This document shows positions 16,966 through 26,202 of a stretch of DNA of 64,000 bases, one piece after another. The stretch is from NCBI RefSeq assembly GCF_000514775.1, contig NZ_AZWO01000023.1, positions 33,346 through 97,345 of the forward strand. The letters are read 5' to 3'. Every line of letters starts with the position of its first letter. The first letter of the stretch is position 1. The position numbers and the translations under genes are program-made. The notes below the pieces were generated by a model. That model was not told the DNA's origin and ran no database searches. It worked only from the letters and a program-made list of their open reading frames with translations. The DNA comes from Salinispora pacifica CNR114 (GTDB lineage Bacteria > Actinomycetota > Actinomycetes > Mycobacteriales > Micromonosporaceae).

Positions 16966-16989
16966 TATGTTCACATTGCCATGTGTATA
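16966..16989. promoter_or_regulatory. AT-rich dyad upstream of the CDF exporter
   Basis: TTCACATTGCCATGTGTA contains inverted CACAT/ATGTG arms separated by four bases in an unusually AT-rich patch, 45 bp before the exporter start. The size and composition fit operators of ArsR/SmtB-type metal sensors, although no such gene is nearby. Binding is an inference. Confidence 0.4.
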
Positions 16990-17088
16990 GCTAGCTGCGG
17001 GAATTAGACCGAGTCGTGCCGCGGAACGCGACCAGCGGGGACACCCCGGCGGTCCCACCCCCGGCGGCGCGACCGGATCGAGCACAGC

Positions 17089-19206
17089 TCAACCGGACAG
17101 GTCAACCGTGGTGAGCCGTTGGGTGGCGCGGGACAGCGCGACGTACAACGTCCGTACGCCCGACCCCGGCTCCGCCCGGATCTCGCCCGGGGCGACCAGG
17201 ACGACGCCGTCGTACTCCATGCCCTTGGCCTCCAGGCTCGTCACCACCTGCAACCGGGGCGCGTCGATCCCGTCCAGCCACCCGGCTACCTCGGCCCGAC
17301 GCGGCACCGGCGTGACCACGCCGACCGTGCCGGGGACCTCGGCGAGCAAGGTGTTGACCGCCGTGCGCACGGTGGTCTCCAACTCCGCCGGCGGCACGCT
17401 CAGCTGCACCGGGGCGACGCCGGTGGAGCGGACGGCGGTCGGCAGCGGGAGGTCCGGGTCAACCCGCCGGATCTCGGCCGCCGCCACCGCGAAGATCTCC
17501 GCCGGGTTGCGGTAGTTGGTGGTCAGGGTGAAGTGGTGCCGCGCGCGCCGGCCGAGCGCCTGGTCGCGGGCTCGAGCCAACTCCGTTGGGTCACCGGTCC
17601 ATGCCGTCTGCGCGGGATCGCCGACGACGGTCCACGAGGCCAACCGCCCCCGGCGGCCGATCATCCGCCACTGCATCGGCGACACGTCCTGGGACTCGTC
17701 CACCACCACGTGCGTGTACTCGCGATAGTCCTCGGGGCGTTCCCGGGCCGCCGCTCGGGCGGCGCGCTGCCGATCGGCGAACGTGCTCAGCTCGCGTACT
17801 CCGCCGGCCAGTTGGAACGGGTCCCGCCGCGGCCGGGCCGGCTTCATCGGCTTGCCCAGCAGGGCGTCCAACTCATCGAGCAGCGCGACGTCGGCCACGG
17901 TCAACCCAAGGGCTGCCCCGGCCCGGTACGCCTCGCCGAGCAGGCGGACCTCGTCGGCGGAGAGCACCCCCGCGGCGTAGCGGCGCAGCCGCTCGGGCTC
18001 GGCCAGCCAGCCGAGTACGTGCCGCGGGTGGAGCCGCGGCCACCACGCCTTGAGGAACTCGCGGAAGTCCGTCCGGTCGGCCAGCTCGTCCTCGAACGCC
18101 CGCTGCTGCGGCAGGCCGGGAACGCCCAGCTGCCGGGCCTGCGCCCAGAGCGCGGCGAAGACGCCGTCGAAGCCGGCCCGGCGTACCTCGTTGCGCCGCG
18201 CGCCCCGCCGCAACGCCCGATCCCGGATCGCGGTCAGCTCGCGACGATCCACCCGCAGTAGCTCGCCCCGGTAGAGCAGCCGCAGCTCGTTCGGGGTGCC
18301 CGGCGCCGCGTCCCGGGCGGCCCGCTCCAAGACCCGCCGCATCCGCAGCGAGCCCTTCACCGCGGCGACCTCCGGTGGGTCGGTACGGGTCGCACGGACC
18401 CCCGGGAAGAGCCCACCGAGCGCGGCGAGGGTGGCGGTCTCCTCGCCCAGCGACGGCAGCACCGACCCGATGTACTCGACGAACACGGCCGACGGCCCGA
18501 CCACCAGAATGCCGCCGCCGGCGTACCGGCTGCGGTCGGTGTAGAGCAGGTACGCCGCCCGGTGCAGGGCCACCGCCGTCTTGCCGGTCCCCGGGCCGCC
18601 GGAGACCACGGTGACACCGGAGCCTGGCGAGCGGATCGCCTCGTCCTGCTCCCGCTGGATGGTCGCCACAATGTCCCGCATTCCCCGCCCGGTCGCCTGG
18701 GACAGGGCAGCCAGCAGGGCGCCGTCGCCGACCGTCGTCATGTCCGGCGGAGTGGCAGCCGGGTCGAGCAGGTCGTCCTCGATCCCGGTGACCCGCTCTC
18801 CGCTTGAGGAGATCATGCGGCGGCGAATCACGCCCAGCGGCTGTGCCGGGGTCGCCCGGTAGAAGGCGGCGGCGGCCGGGGCCCGCCAGTCCACCACCAG
18901 TGTCCTGGCACTCTCGTCCCGAATGCCGAGGCGGCCGACGTGCAGCACCTGCCCGTTGTGCAGGTCGAGTCGGCCGAAGACGAGCCCCTCGTGCTCGGCG
19001 TCGAGCAGGTGTCGGCGCTGCGCCGCGTGAAAGACCATCGCGTCCCGCTCGACGAGCGCGCCGAAGTTGCCGACCCGGGCCAGGCGGTAGCCGTCGGACT
19101 CGGCGCGGACCGCCGCCTGGCGCAGCTCGGCGAGGCGCGCGTACACCCGGTCCAGGTGCCGCTGCTCGACGGCGATCTCCTGCTCCAGCTCGGTCCGGTC
19201 GGTCAA
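17089..19206 (-). CDS. HelD-type RNA polymerase recycling helicase-like ATPase
   Basis: This 705-residue superfamily I protein is of the HelD (HelR, class II actinobacterial) type. The N-terminal coiled coil (about residues 4-30, ELEQEIAVEQRHLDRVYARL) is the arm that in this family enters the RNA polymerase secondary channel. Walker A is VVSGGPGTGKTAVALHRAA near residue 205, Walker B is VVVDESQDVSPMQWRMI near residue 500, and motif III is VVGDPAQTAW. C-terminal motifs include TNYRNPAEIF and TSLEAKGMEYDGVVLV. It should dissociate stalled or antibiotic-bound RNA polymerase from DNA. It uses a TTG start behind AGGAGG. Confidence 0.88.
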   Translation of the reverse strand: MTDRTELEQEIAVEQRHLDRVYARLAELRQAAVRAESDGYRLARVGNFGALVERDAMVFHAAQRRHLLDAEHEGLVFGRLDLHNGQVLHVGRLGIRDESARTLVVDWRAPAAAAFYRATPAQPLGVIRRRMISSSGERVTGIEDDLLDPAATPPDMTTVGDGALLAALSQATGRGMRDIVATIQREQDEAIRSPGSGVTVVSGGPGTGKTAVALHRAAYLLYTDRSRYAGGGILVVGPSAVFVEYIGSVLPSLGEETATLAALGGLFPGVRATRTDPPEVAAVKGSLRMRRVLERAARDAAPGTPNELRLLYRGELLRVDRRELTAIRDRALRRGARRNEVRRAGFDGVFAALWAQARQLGVPGLPQQRAFEDELADRTDFREFLKAWWPRLHPRHVLGWLAEPERLRRYAAGVLSADEVRLLGEAYRAGAALGLTVADVALLDELDALLGKPMKPARPRRDPFQLAGGVRELSTFADRQRAARAAARERPEDYREYTHVVVDESQDVSPMQWRMIGRRGRLASWTVVGDPAQTAWTGDPTELARARDQALGRRARHHFTLTTNYRNPAEIFAVAAAEIRRVDPDLPLPTAVRSTGVAPVQLSVPPAELETTVRTAVNTLLAEVPGTVGVVTPVPRRAEVAGWLDGIDAPRLQVVTSLEAKGMEYDGVVLVAPGEIRAEPGSGVRTLYVALSRATQRLTTVDLSG

Positions 19207-19339
19207 CGCTCGTTCCTCCTGAGGTCGGTGACCAGCGCCGCGCGGGACACGCGGCGGTCAACCGCACGAGGGTACGCCCCGGCTGTGTGCACCGCGCCAG
19301 GGCGCTCAGCAGCGGGAGTGCACCCCGCTGACCAGCAAA

Positions 19340-19383
19340 GAACGATGCGGCCCGCCGGGATGTCCCGACGGGCCGCATCGTTC
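19340..19383 (-). terminator. strong terminator
   Basis: A 15-bp perfect stem (GAACGATGCGGCCCG with CGGGCCGCATCGTTC) encloses a further small hairpin (CGGGATGTCCCG). It lies 38 bp past the stop of the small gene at 19421-19750 and in front of the TTG start of helD. Confidence 0.8.
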
Positions 19384-19420
19384 GTCGCTCCCCGAGCGGG
19401 GTAGCTGGCTGGCGGGAGGG

Positions 19421-19750
19421 TCAGCCCTCGAAGACGCCGGCCTCGACGAGGCGCTTCTCGGTGGCGTCCCAGCCGTCACCCGGGTGGGTGGCGTTGAGGG
19501 CGCTCAGCTCTGCCCGGATCTTGGCGGCGTGCCCCGCCGCGGCCAGCGTCCGGATCTCCTCGACGAAGGCGTCGGAGTCGGTGCGCAGGTGTTCCGTCTT
19601 GCCGTTGGTCAGGTTACGGACGTACGCGTTCCGGCCGCCGTTGAGCGGGATCACGTACTTGAACTCGCCCAGCACGCTGAGGGCACCACCCTGGCCAGCC
19701 TGGCCGGCCCGGACAGACGCGCGCGCGGTCTTCGAGGTGTTACTCGCCAC
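19421..19750 (-). CDS. conserved hypothetical protein, 109 aa
   Basis: The GTG start lies 8 bases after AAGGAG, preferred over a longer frame that adds an Arg/Pro-rich tail. The soluble protein has a basic N-terminus, the strand-rich block LGEFKYVIPLNGGRNAYVRN and a C-terminal helical part ending TEKRLVEAGVFEG. No known catalytic motif is visible. A dedicated strong terminator implies a monocistronic, well-expressed gene. Function unknown. Confidence 0.75.
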   Translation of the reverse strand: MASNTSKTARASVRAGQAGQGGALSVLGEFKYVIPLNGGRNAYVRNLTNGKTEHLRTDSDAFVEEIRTLAAAGHAAKIRAELSALNATHPGDGWDATEKRLVEAGVFEG

Positions 19751-20060
19751 GGAGGTACTCCTTGCAGACGTACGGTGAGGACGCGGGTAAGACGTCCGGG
19801 GGCTGGTGCGGACCTCACCCGGTGGGTGATCCCGCGGAGAATTCGCGGCACAGGCCGCCAATGGAACTGTACACGAGCGGGGGGCCGGGTTGGCCACCGC
19901 CTCGGGCTGGTCCAACGGGTTCACCCGACCGGCTATTCCGGGACCCGATTTTCCGAATCCCTAGCGCACCATCTGTCACACCAGTCATGATGTGCCCCGG
20001 TAGCCACCTGGCGCGACGAGGTCGTAGGGGAAGACGCACCTCGCTCCCCGGGAGGTCACC

Positions 20061-20552
20061 GTGCCAACGCGTGGCGTCGTATACGTCCACTCGACCCCGC
20101 TCGCCGTGTGCTCGCACGTCGAGTGGGCGATCGCGCGCGTCCTTGCGGCGCCGGTCAACCTGCAGTGGACAACCCAGCCCGTTGACCCCGGCGCCCGCCG
20201 GGCGGAGTGCGGGTGGACCGGCCGCCCCGGAACGGGCGCCGAGCTGGCTGCTGCCCTTCGACAGTGGCCCATGATCCGTTTCGAGGTCACGGAGGAGCCG
20301 AGCCCAGGCGCCGATGGAGAACGCTTCATGTACGTCCCCGGCCGCGGGCTCTTCCAGGCAACCGTCGGCGCGGCCGGCGACATTCAGCTCGGTGAGGACC
20401 GTTTGCGCAGCATCATGGCGGATGCCCGGGCGCCCGAGGCCCTCGCCCACGCCCTGGAGAAGGCCCTCGGGGCGGCCTGGGACGCCGAGTTGGAGCCCTA
20501 TCGGTATGCCGGCGACGGTGCCCCGGTGACGCTGCTCACCCGCGTCGGCTGA
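20061..20552 (+). CDS. DUF3145 domain-containing protein
   Basis: This 163-residue protein starts from GTG after a GGGAGG site. The N-terminus (TRGVVYVHSTPLAVCSHVEW), the block LRQWPMIRFEVTEEPSPGAD and the C-terminal ELEPYRYAGDGAPVTLLTRVG are diagnostic of the actinobacterial DUF3145 family. Family function is unknown; members are single-copy and conserved across actinobacteria. The 19751-20060 gap before it shows no further gene. Confidence 0.92.
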   Translation: MPTRGVVYVHSTPLAVCSHVEWAIARVLAAPVNLQWTTQPVDPGARRAECGWTGRPGTGAELAAALRQWPMIRFEVTEEPSPGADGERFMYVPGRGLFQATVGAAGDIQLGEDRLRSIMADARAPEALAHALEKALGAAWDAELEPYRYAGDGAPVTLLTRVG

Positions 20553-20646
20553 GGTCTACACCCACAGGTGAGGTCGCTACGTGTTTCGGTGGCGGCAATT
20601 CGGCGCGGGTAGGGTCGACCTGCCCCAACCAGCGTCGAAAGAGTGG

Positions 20647-22383
20647 ATGGCTCGCGTGTCGATACCTGCCCGACGTAATGGTGTCGCGGTCATCGCGCTG
20701 GCCGTACTCACCGCACTGCTCCTTGCCGGCTGCACCGGCGGCCCGGGGCGCGCGCAGTCGACCCCGGCCCCGAGTGGCCCGCCGGCCGGCCCGTCGCCCA
20801 TCGGCCCGGTCGAAGATCCGGCGGCCAGTGCCGCCGCCCTGGCCAGTACGCTGGCGGATGAGGACCTCGTCGGTCAGGTGTTGATGCCATTCGCCTACGG
20901 TGCCGCCGCCGACCAGGTCACGGCCGGCTCGGCCGCCGGCAACCAGGAACTGGCCGGCGTCGACACCCCCGCCGAAATGATCGCGAAGTATCGCCTCGGC
21001 GGGCTCATCCTCGTCGGCTTCAGCGCGGACGACCCGACCAGCGGCAACCAGGTAACCACCAACGTCGACAACCCGGAACAGGTCCGGGCACTGACCACCG
21101 GGCTGCGGTCCGCCGCCGCCGGCCTGGCCGCCGGCGAGGCGCCGTTCCTCATCGGCACCGACCAGGAGTACGGGGTGGTCACCCGGATCAGCGACGGGGT
21201 CACCCTGCTGCCCAGCGCGTTGGCCATGGGGGCGGCCGGCAGACCTGAACTGACCGAGGCCGCCTGGCGGGCCGCCGGCACCGAACTCGCCGCCATGGGC
21301 ATCAACCTGGACTTCGCTCCCGTCGCCGACGTGCTGGTCACCCCCAGCACCGTGATCGGGTCCCGGTCGTACGGCGCCGACCCGTCGACTGTGGCCGAGC
21401 AGGTCAGTGCGGCAGTGAGCGGTCTACAGGCGACCGGCGTCGCGGCAACGCTGAAGCACTTTCCCGGCCACGGGCACAGCGCCACCGACTCCCACGAGGA
21501 ACTGCCGGTGCTGCCGCAGCCCCGCACCGTGCTTGAGCTGGAGGCCTGGCCTCCCTTCGCGGCCGGCATCGGGGCCGGCGCCCTCGCCGTGATGTCCGGG
21601 CACCTCGACGTCAGCGCGGTCGACCCGGGCACCCCGGCGACGTTCTCGCACACCCTGCTCACCGAGGTGCTCCGCGGCGAGCTCGGCTTTCCGGGGGTGG
21701 TGATCACCGACGGGATGAACATGGCCCCCGCCAAGCGCTGGTCGCCCGGCGAGGCTGCGGTTCGGGCGCTGAAGGCCGGCAACGACCTGATCCTCATGCC
21801 GCCGAACGTCGGCCAGGCGTACGACGGGCTGCTCACCGCGTTGCGTGACGGCTCGCTGCCCCGCAACCGGCTGGTGGAGGCGGTGACCCGGGTGCTGACC
21901 ATGAAGTTCACCCTGGCTGGGGCGGCCACCCCGGAACTGGATGTCCTCGGCGCGCCGGCCCACCAGGCGGCGGCTGCCGAACTCGCCACCGCCGCGGTGA
22001 CCGCGCTGCGCGGCCCGTGTGGCAGCCCGGTCTCCGGGCCGGTCACCGTGACCGCCGCCGACGGCCGGGAGCGCACCCGGGCGACGCTGATCGAGAAGCT
22101 GACCGCGGCCGGGGTGCCGGTCACCGACAGCGGGGGTGCCGTGGTCCACCTGGTCGGCTACGGCGACAGCGCCGACGACCTGAGCGCCGACGCCGCCGTG
22201 ACCGTCGCTATGAACACCCCGTACCTGTTGGCCGAGGCGGACTCCCCGGCGTTGCTGGCGACCTACTCGTCGAGCCCGGCGTCGATGACCGGGCTGGCCC
22301 AGGTGTTGGCCGGCAAGGCCATCCCGGCCGGCCGCGCACCGGTGCCGGTATCCGGCCTGCCCGCCACGACCTGCGGCAGCTGA
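20647..22383 (+). CDS. glycoside hydrolase family 3 lipoprotein (beta-N-acetylhexosaminidase, NagZ-like)
   Basis: This 578-residue exported enzyme has a signal peptide with lipobox LLLAGC near residue 30. The GH3 catalytic domain has TDQEYGVVTRI, INLDFAPVADVL, the NagZ/family signature KHFPGHGHSATDSHEELPVL and the nucleophile Asp region VVITDGMNMA. A C-terminal domain follows. It probably releases N-acetylglucosamine from peptidoglycan or chitin fragments at the cell surface. GTG 20656 is a possible alternative start. Confidence 0.9.
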   Translation: MARVSIPARRNGVAVIALAVLTALLLAGCTGGPGRAQSTPAPSGPPAGPSPIGPVEDPAASAAALASTLADEDLVGQVLMPFAYGAAADQVTAGSAAGNQELAGVDTPAEMIAKYRLGGLILVGFSADDPTSGNQVTTNVDNPEQVRALTTGLRSAAAGLAAGEAPFLIGTDQEYGVVTRISDGVTLLPSALAMGAAGRPELTEAAWRAAGTELAAMGINLDFAPVADVLVTPSTVIGSRSYGADPSTVAEQVSAAVSGLQATGVAATLKHFPGHGHSATDSHEELPVLPQPRTVLELEAWPPFAAGIGAGALAVMSGHLDVSAVDPGTPATFSHTLLTEVLRGELGFPGVVITDGMNMAPAKRWSPGEAAVRALKAGNDLILMPPNVGQAYDGLLTALRDGSLPRNRLVEAVTRVLTMKFTLAGAATPELDVLGAPAHQAAAAELATAAVTALRGPCGSPVSGPVTVTAADGRERTRATLIEKLTAAGVPVTDSGGAVVHLVGYGDSADDLSADAAVTVAMNTPYLLAEADSPALLATYSSSPASMTGLAQVLAGKAIPAGRAPVPVSGLPATTCGS

Positions 22384-22419
22384 GTTACCCGGTCGGCCGG
22401 GGCCCAGTCGGTGGACCGG

Positions 22420-23097
22420 TCAGCCCGCCGTACGCACCCCCTGCACCGCCAACCGATACACCGGCAACATGTCGGAGTGGTCGGTGAACACGCTCTCGTT
22501 GGTCACGAACAGCAGGGCTTGCCCGTTCGCCGAAACGGCCGCTCCCCAGCCGCGGTTGACCTCGTCAAGCGAGTTTTGGCTGACCCAGGTCGCCTCCACG
22601 CCGGTGAGGTCATCGACGGTCAGGTCACGGAACTGCGCCTCGGTGGCCTGCTCGAGCGACGTGTCGGCGAGGAAGGCGTCCAGGGCCGCCCGGGGCGTGA
22701 CACCCTGCTCGGTGGTCCAGACCCGGAGGAAACCGCCACCCGGGCCACGGCCCACCTCGCACCGTACGGTGGCGCCGCCGCGCAGCGTCATTATCGCCGC
22801 CATCTCGGCGGCCAACTCCGGATCCTCGGCGGTCGTCGGGTCCACCTCGATGGTCTCGGCCTGCCATCCCTCGGCGACCGGGAAGGTGACCGGCAGTGGG
22901 CACGGCCCGTCCGCGCCACCGGCGGCACCGTCGGCGTCGGCCGAGGTGATCTCGTCGTACCAGGGCTCGCCGACGGCGGCGCTCTCGGCCGACGCCGGCT
23001 CGTCGGCCGGCTCGTCGGCCACGCCGCAGCCGGCCGACACCAGGAGGGCGAGAACGGCCAGCGTGGCCGGTAGACGATGACGCAGCACAGTACACAT
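22420..23097 (-). CDS. putative lipoprotein of unknown function
   Basis: The 225-residue product has an N-terminal signal and lipobox LVSAGC near residue 23, followed by an acidic Asp/Glu/Ala linker and a compact domain with two further cysteines (GPCPLPV and VRCEVGRG) that could form a disulfide. Start ATG 23097 gives the shortest signal peptide with a basic n-region. It converges on the GH3 lipoprotein gene; no shared function is demonstrable. Confidence 0.75.
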   Translation of the reverse strand: MCTVLRHRLPATLAVLALLVSAGCGVADEPADEPASAESAAVGEPWYDEITSADADGAAGGADGPCPLPVTFPVAEGWQAETIEVDPTTAEDPELAAEMAAIMTLRGGATVRCEVGRGPGGGFLRVWTTEQGVTPRAALDAFLADTSLEQATEAQFRDLTVDDLTGVEATWVSQNSLDEVNRGWGAAVSANGQALLFVTNESVFTDHSDMLPVYRLAVQGVRTAG

Positions 23098-23213
23098 CCC
23101 CAGGATCGAATTGGACCGACACAGTGCAGCGTGCCGGCCACCCACCGGGATAGATGTATACCGGAGCCCCCGGACACCGCGGTCGGCGGTACCCGGGGGC
23201 TGCCCGATATCCG

Positions 23214-24638
23214 CTAGAGCGGGATGTTGCCGTGGGCGCCGCGACCGGCCGGTGCCGCCGCGAGAGCCTCAGCGATCTGTCGGCGGGTCTCGGCTGGTTT
23301 GATGACGTTGTCGACCACACCGATCTCCAACGCCCGGTTCACGCCACCCGCGACCCGGATCTGCTCCTCGATCAGCTCGGCGCGTAGCGCCTCCCGCTTC
23401 TCCGGCGGCGTGGCGGCCAGCTTCTTGCGGTGCAGGATGTTCACCGCCGCGCTGGCGCCCATCACCGCGACCTCCGCGTTCGGCCAGGCGAAGACCGCGG
23501 TCGCGCCGAGGGATCGGGAGTTCATCGCGATGTACGCCCCGCCGTACGCCTTGCGGGTCACCAGCGTCACCCGCGGTACGACCGCCTCGGCGAAGGCGTG
23601 CAGCAGCTTCGCCCCGCGCCGGACCACCCCGTCCCACTCCTGACCCAGCCCGGGCAGGTAGCCGGGGACGTCAACGAGCACGATCAGCGGTACGCCGAGC
23701 GAGTCGCACATCCGCACGAAACGGGCCGCCTTCTCGGCGCTGGACGCGTCGAGGCAGCCGCCGAGTCGCAGCGGGTTGTTGGCGATCACGCCGACCGTCC
23801 GGCCGGCGAACCGTCCCAGGGTGGTGACGATGTTCGGGGCCCACTTGGCGTGCAGCTCGACACCGGGCGCGTCGAGCAGCGCCTTGACCACCGGTTTGAC
23901 GTCGTACGCCCGGTTGGTCTCGGCCGGCATCTTCGCGGCCAGGTCGTGCCCGTCCTCGGCGGTGGCCGGCACGTCGTCTGGGCAGAGTCGGCCCTGGTGG
24001 CCGAGGAGGGCCGCGAGCCGGCGCGACTGGGCCAGCGCCTCCTCGTCGTCCCGGCACGTCACGTGTACGACGCCGGAGCGTCGGCCGTGCGGTTCGGGGC
24101 CACCGAGGCGGGCCATGTCGACCTGCTCGCCGGTGACGCTGCGGACGACCTCCGGGCCGGTCACGAAGATCCGGCCGGCGCCGCTCATCACCACGATGTC
24201 GGTGAGCGCCGGCCCGTAGGCGGCGCCCCCCGCGGCGGGACCGAGCACGACGGAGATCTGTGGTACCCGGCCGGAGGCGCGGACCATGGCGGCGAAGACC
24301 TGACCGACCGCGTCGAGCGCGACCACGCCCTCGGCGAGTCGGGCTCCGCCGGAGTGCCAGAGCCCGAGTACGGGCACCCGCTCCCGGACGGCGGTGTCAA
24401 TCGCGTCAACGATGTGGCGGCAGCCGTCAACGCCCATCGCGCCGCCCATCTTCGTGGCGTCGGTGGCGTACGCGATGGCCGGTGTGCCCTCGATCTCGCC
24501 GCGGGCACAGAGCACCCCGGAGCTGTCACGTGGGGCGAGTAGGCGGAGCGTGCCCGCGTCGAACAGGGACCGGAGCCGCAGCTCCGGATCCCGATAGTCC
24601 ACGGTAGAGGTTTCGGGGCCGGCAACAGTGGTGGTCAC
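23214..24638 (-). CDS. accD: acyl-CoA carboxylase carboxyltransferase (beta) subunit
   Basis: This 474-residue biotin-dependent carboxyltransferase has two crotonase-like halves: N-terminal with LWHSGGARLAEGV and ISVVLGPAAGGAAYGPALTD, and C-terminal with VDVPGYLPGLGQEWDGVVRR and TLVTRKAYGGAYIAMNSRSL. It transfers carboxyl groups to acetyl- or propionyl-CoA, making malonyl- or methylmalonyl-CoA. Start GTG 24638 sits 5 bases after GGAGG; an upstream TTG is disfavoured. It is the last gene of the fatty-acid synthesis operon, 24 bp after fabF, which supports supplying malonyl-CoA to the FAS II enzymes encoded ahead of it. Confidence 0.92.
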   Translation of the reverse strand: MTTTVAGPETSTVDYRDPELRLRSLFDAGTLRLLAPRDSSGVLCARGEIEGTPAIAYATDATKMGGAMGVDGCRHIVDAIDTAVRERVPVLGLWHSGGARLAEGVVALDAVGQVFAAMVRASGRVPQISVVLGPAAGGAAYGPALTDIVVMSGAGRIFVTGPEVVRSVTGEQVDMARLGGPEPHGRRSGVVHVTCRDDEEALAQSRRLAALLGHQGRLCPDDVPATAEDGHDLAAKMPAETNRAYDVKPVVKALLDAPGVELHAKWAPNIVTTLGRFAGRTVGVIANNPLRLGGCLDASSAEKAARFVRMCDSLGVPLIVLVDVPGYLPGLGQEWDGVVRRGAKLLHAFAEAVVPRVTLVTRKAYGGAYIAMNSRSLGATAVFAWPNAEVAVMGASAAVNILHRKKLAATPPEKREALRAELIEEQIRVAGGVNRALEIGVVDNVIKPAETRRQIAEALAAAPAGRGAHGNIPL

Positions 24639-24661
24639 GTGAGCCTCCAAGGCTGTGGTCC

Positions 24662-25888
24662 TCAGGCCCGCGTGAAGACGAGAGCCACGTTGTGCCCGCC
24701 GAAGCCGAAGGAGTTGTTCAGCGCAGCGGGGATCTCCAGGTGGCGCGCCTTGTTGGCGGCCACATCCAGGTCGAGACCGTCGTCCGGGTCATCCAGGTTG
24801 ATCGTGGGTGGCACCACACCATCCCGAATCGCCAGGATTGTGGCGATCGACTCCAGCGCACCGGCCGCGCCGAGCAGGTGCCCGGACATCGACTTCGTCG
24901 ACGTCAGGACGGGGTGGTCGCCCACCGCCTGGTGCAGTGCCTTGATCTCGGCCAGATCCCCGACCGGGGTTGACGTGGCGTGCGCATTGACGTGCACGAT
25001 GTCGCCCCGGTCGATGTCCGCGTCGGCGATCGCCTTCGTGATGGCCCGGATCGCGCCGGTGCCCTCCGGGTGCGGCTGCACGATGTCGTAGCCGTCGGAG
25101 GTTATTCCGGCGCCAGCGAGTCGGGCGTACACGTGGGCGCCGCGGGCCGCGGCGTGGTCGGCGCGTTCCAGCACGAGCACCCCGGCGCCTTCGCCGAGCA
25201 CGAAGCCGTCGCGGGCCTTGTCCCAGGGGCGAGAGGCCCTCTCCGGCTCGTCGTTGCGGGTGGACATCGCCCGCATTGAGGAGAAGCCCGCGATCGGCAG
25301 CTGGTGGATGACCGCCTCGGTGCCGCCGGCCACCACCACATCGGCGCGCCCGGCACGGATCATGTCCATGCCGAGGGTGATCGCCTCCGCGCCGGTGGCG
25401 CAGGCGCTGGCCACCGAGTGCACACCCGCGCGGGCCTGCAACTCCAGGCCGACCCAGGCGGCGGGGCCATTCGGCATCAGCATCGGAATGGTGTGCGGGG
25501 AGACCCGCCGTGGGCCGGAGGCCTCCAGGATGTCGTCCTGGTTGAGCAGGGTCAGTGCGCCGCCGATGCCCGAGCCGACGCTGACGCCGAGCCGCTCCGG
25601 GTCCAGCCCGGAGTCGGCGAGACCGGCATCCGCCCAGGCCTGTTTCGCGGCGATGATCGCTATTGCCTCGGAGCGGTCCAGCCGGCGCAACTTGACCCGG
25701 TCCAGCAGCTCAGCCGGGTCGACCGCGAGTTGGGCTGCGATCCGGACCGGTAGCTGTTCGGCCCAGTCCGGGGTAAGCGCGCTCACCCCGGACTGGCCAT
25801 TGAGCATGGCGTCCCAGGTTGACGCGACGTCCCCGCCCAGCGGGGTGGTCGCGCCGAGACCGGTAACGACGACGTCAGGGTGGGTCAT
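24662..25888 (-). CDS. fabF: beta-ketoacyl-ACP synthase II
   Basis: This 408-residue condensing enzyme elongates acyl-ACP with malonyl-ACP. The catalytic Cys lies in VASACATGAEAI (about residue 165) and the two His in VNAHATSTPVGD and SMSGHLLGAAGA. N-terminal DVVVTGLGATTPLGGDV and C-terminal ALNNSFGFGGHNVALVF match the family. It starts 2 bp after the acpP stop, indicating coupled translation in the fab operon. Confidence 0.96.
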   Translation of the reverse strand: MTHPDVVVTGLGATTPLGGDVASTWDAMLNGQSGVSALTPDWAEQLPVRIAAQLAVDPAELLDRVKLRRLDRSEAIAIIAAKQAWADAGLADSGLDPERLGVSVGSGIGGALTLLNQDDILEASGPRRVSPHTIPMLMPNGPAAWVGLELQARAGVHSVASACATGAEAITLGMDMIRAGRADVVVAGGTEAVIHQLPIAGFSSMRAMSTRNDEPERASRPWDKARDGFVLGEGAGVLVLERADHAAARGAHVYARLAGAGITSDGYDIVQPHPEGTGAIRAITKAIADADIDRGDIVHVNAHATSTPVGDLAEIKALHQAVGDHPVLTSTKSMSGHLLGAAGALESIATILAIRDGVVPPTINLDDPDDGLDLDVAANKARHLEIPAALNNSFGFGGHNVALVFTRA

Positions 25889-25890
25889 GG

Positions 25891-26130
25891 TCAGGACTGC
25901 GCCTCGATGTAGCTGACGGCGTCGCCGACCGTCTTCAGGTTCTGCACCTCGTTGTCCGGGATCTTGACGCCGAACTTCTCTTCGGCGGCCACCACGACCT
26001 CCACCATCGACAGCGAGTCGACATCCAGGTCGTCGGTGAAGGACTTCCCCTCGGCCACGTCGTCCGGGGTCACCCCGGCAACCTCTTCGAGGATCTCGGC
26101 GAGGCCGGTGGTGATCTCGTCACGGGTCAT
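25891..26130 (-). CDS. acpP: acyl carrier protein
   Basis: This 79-residue acidic four-helix ACP carries the phosphopantetheine attachment Ser in DDLDVDSLSMVEVV. The chain ends NLKTVGDAVSYIEAQS, typical of FAS II ACPs. It lies between fabH and fabF in a tight operon. Confidence 0.96.
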   Translation of the reverse strand: MTRDEITTGLAEILEEVAGVTPDDVAEGKSFTDDLDVDSLSMVEVVVAAEEKFGVKIPDNEVQNLKTVGDAVSYIEAQS

Positions 26131-26202
26131 TGCTGTTGGTTCCTCTCATCGGGGTTGCTTCGCCGCGGTGGCGAAGGGTGGCGTGCCGAGGCACGCCGGG
26201 TC

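Noticed and set aside
17089..19420. Rifamycin-associated element upstream of helD
   Set aside because: No convincing inverted repeat of that class was recognised before the TTG start.
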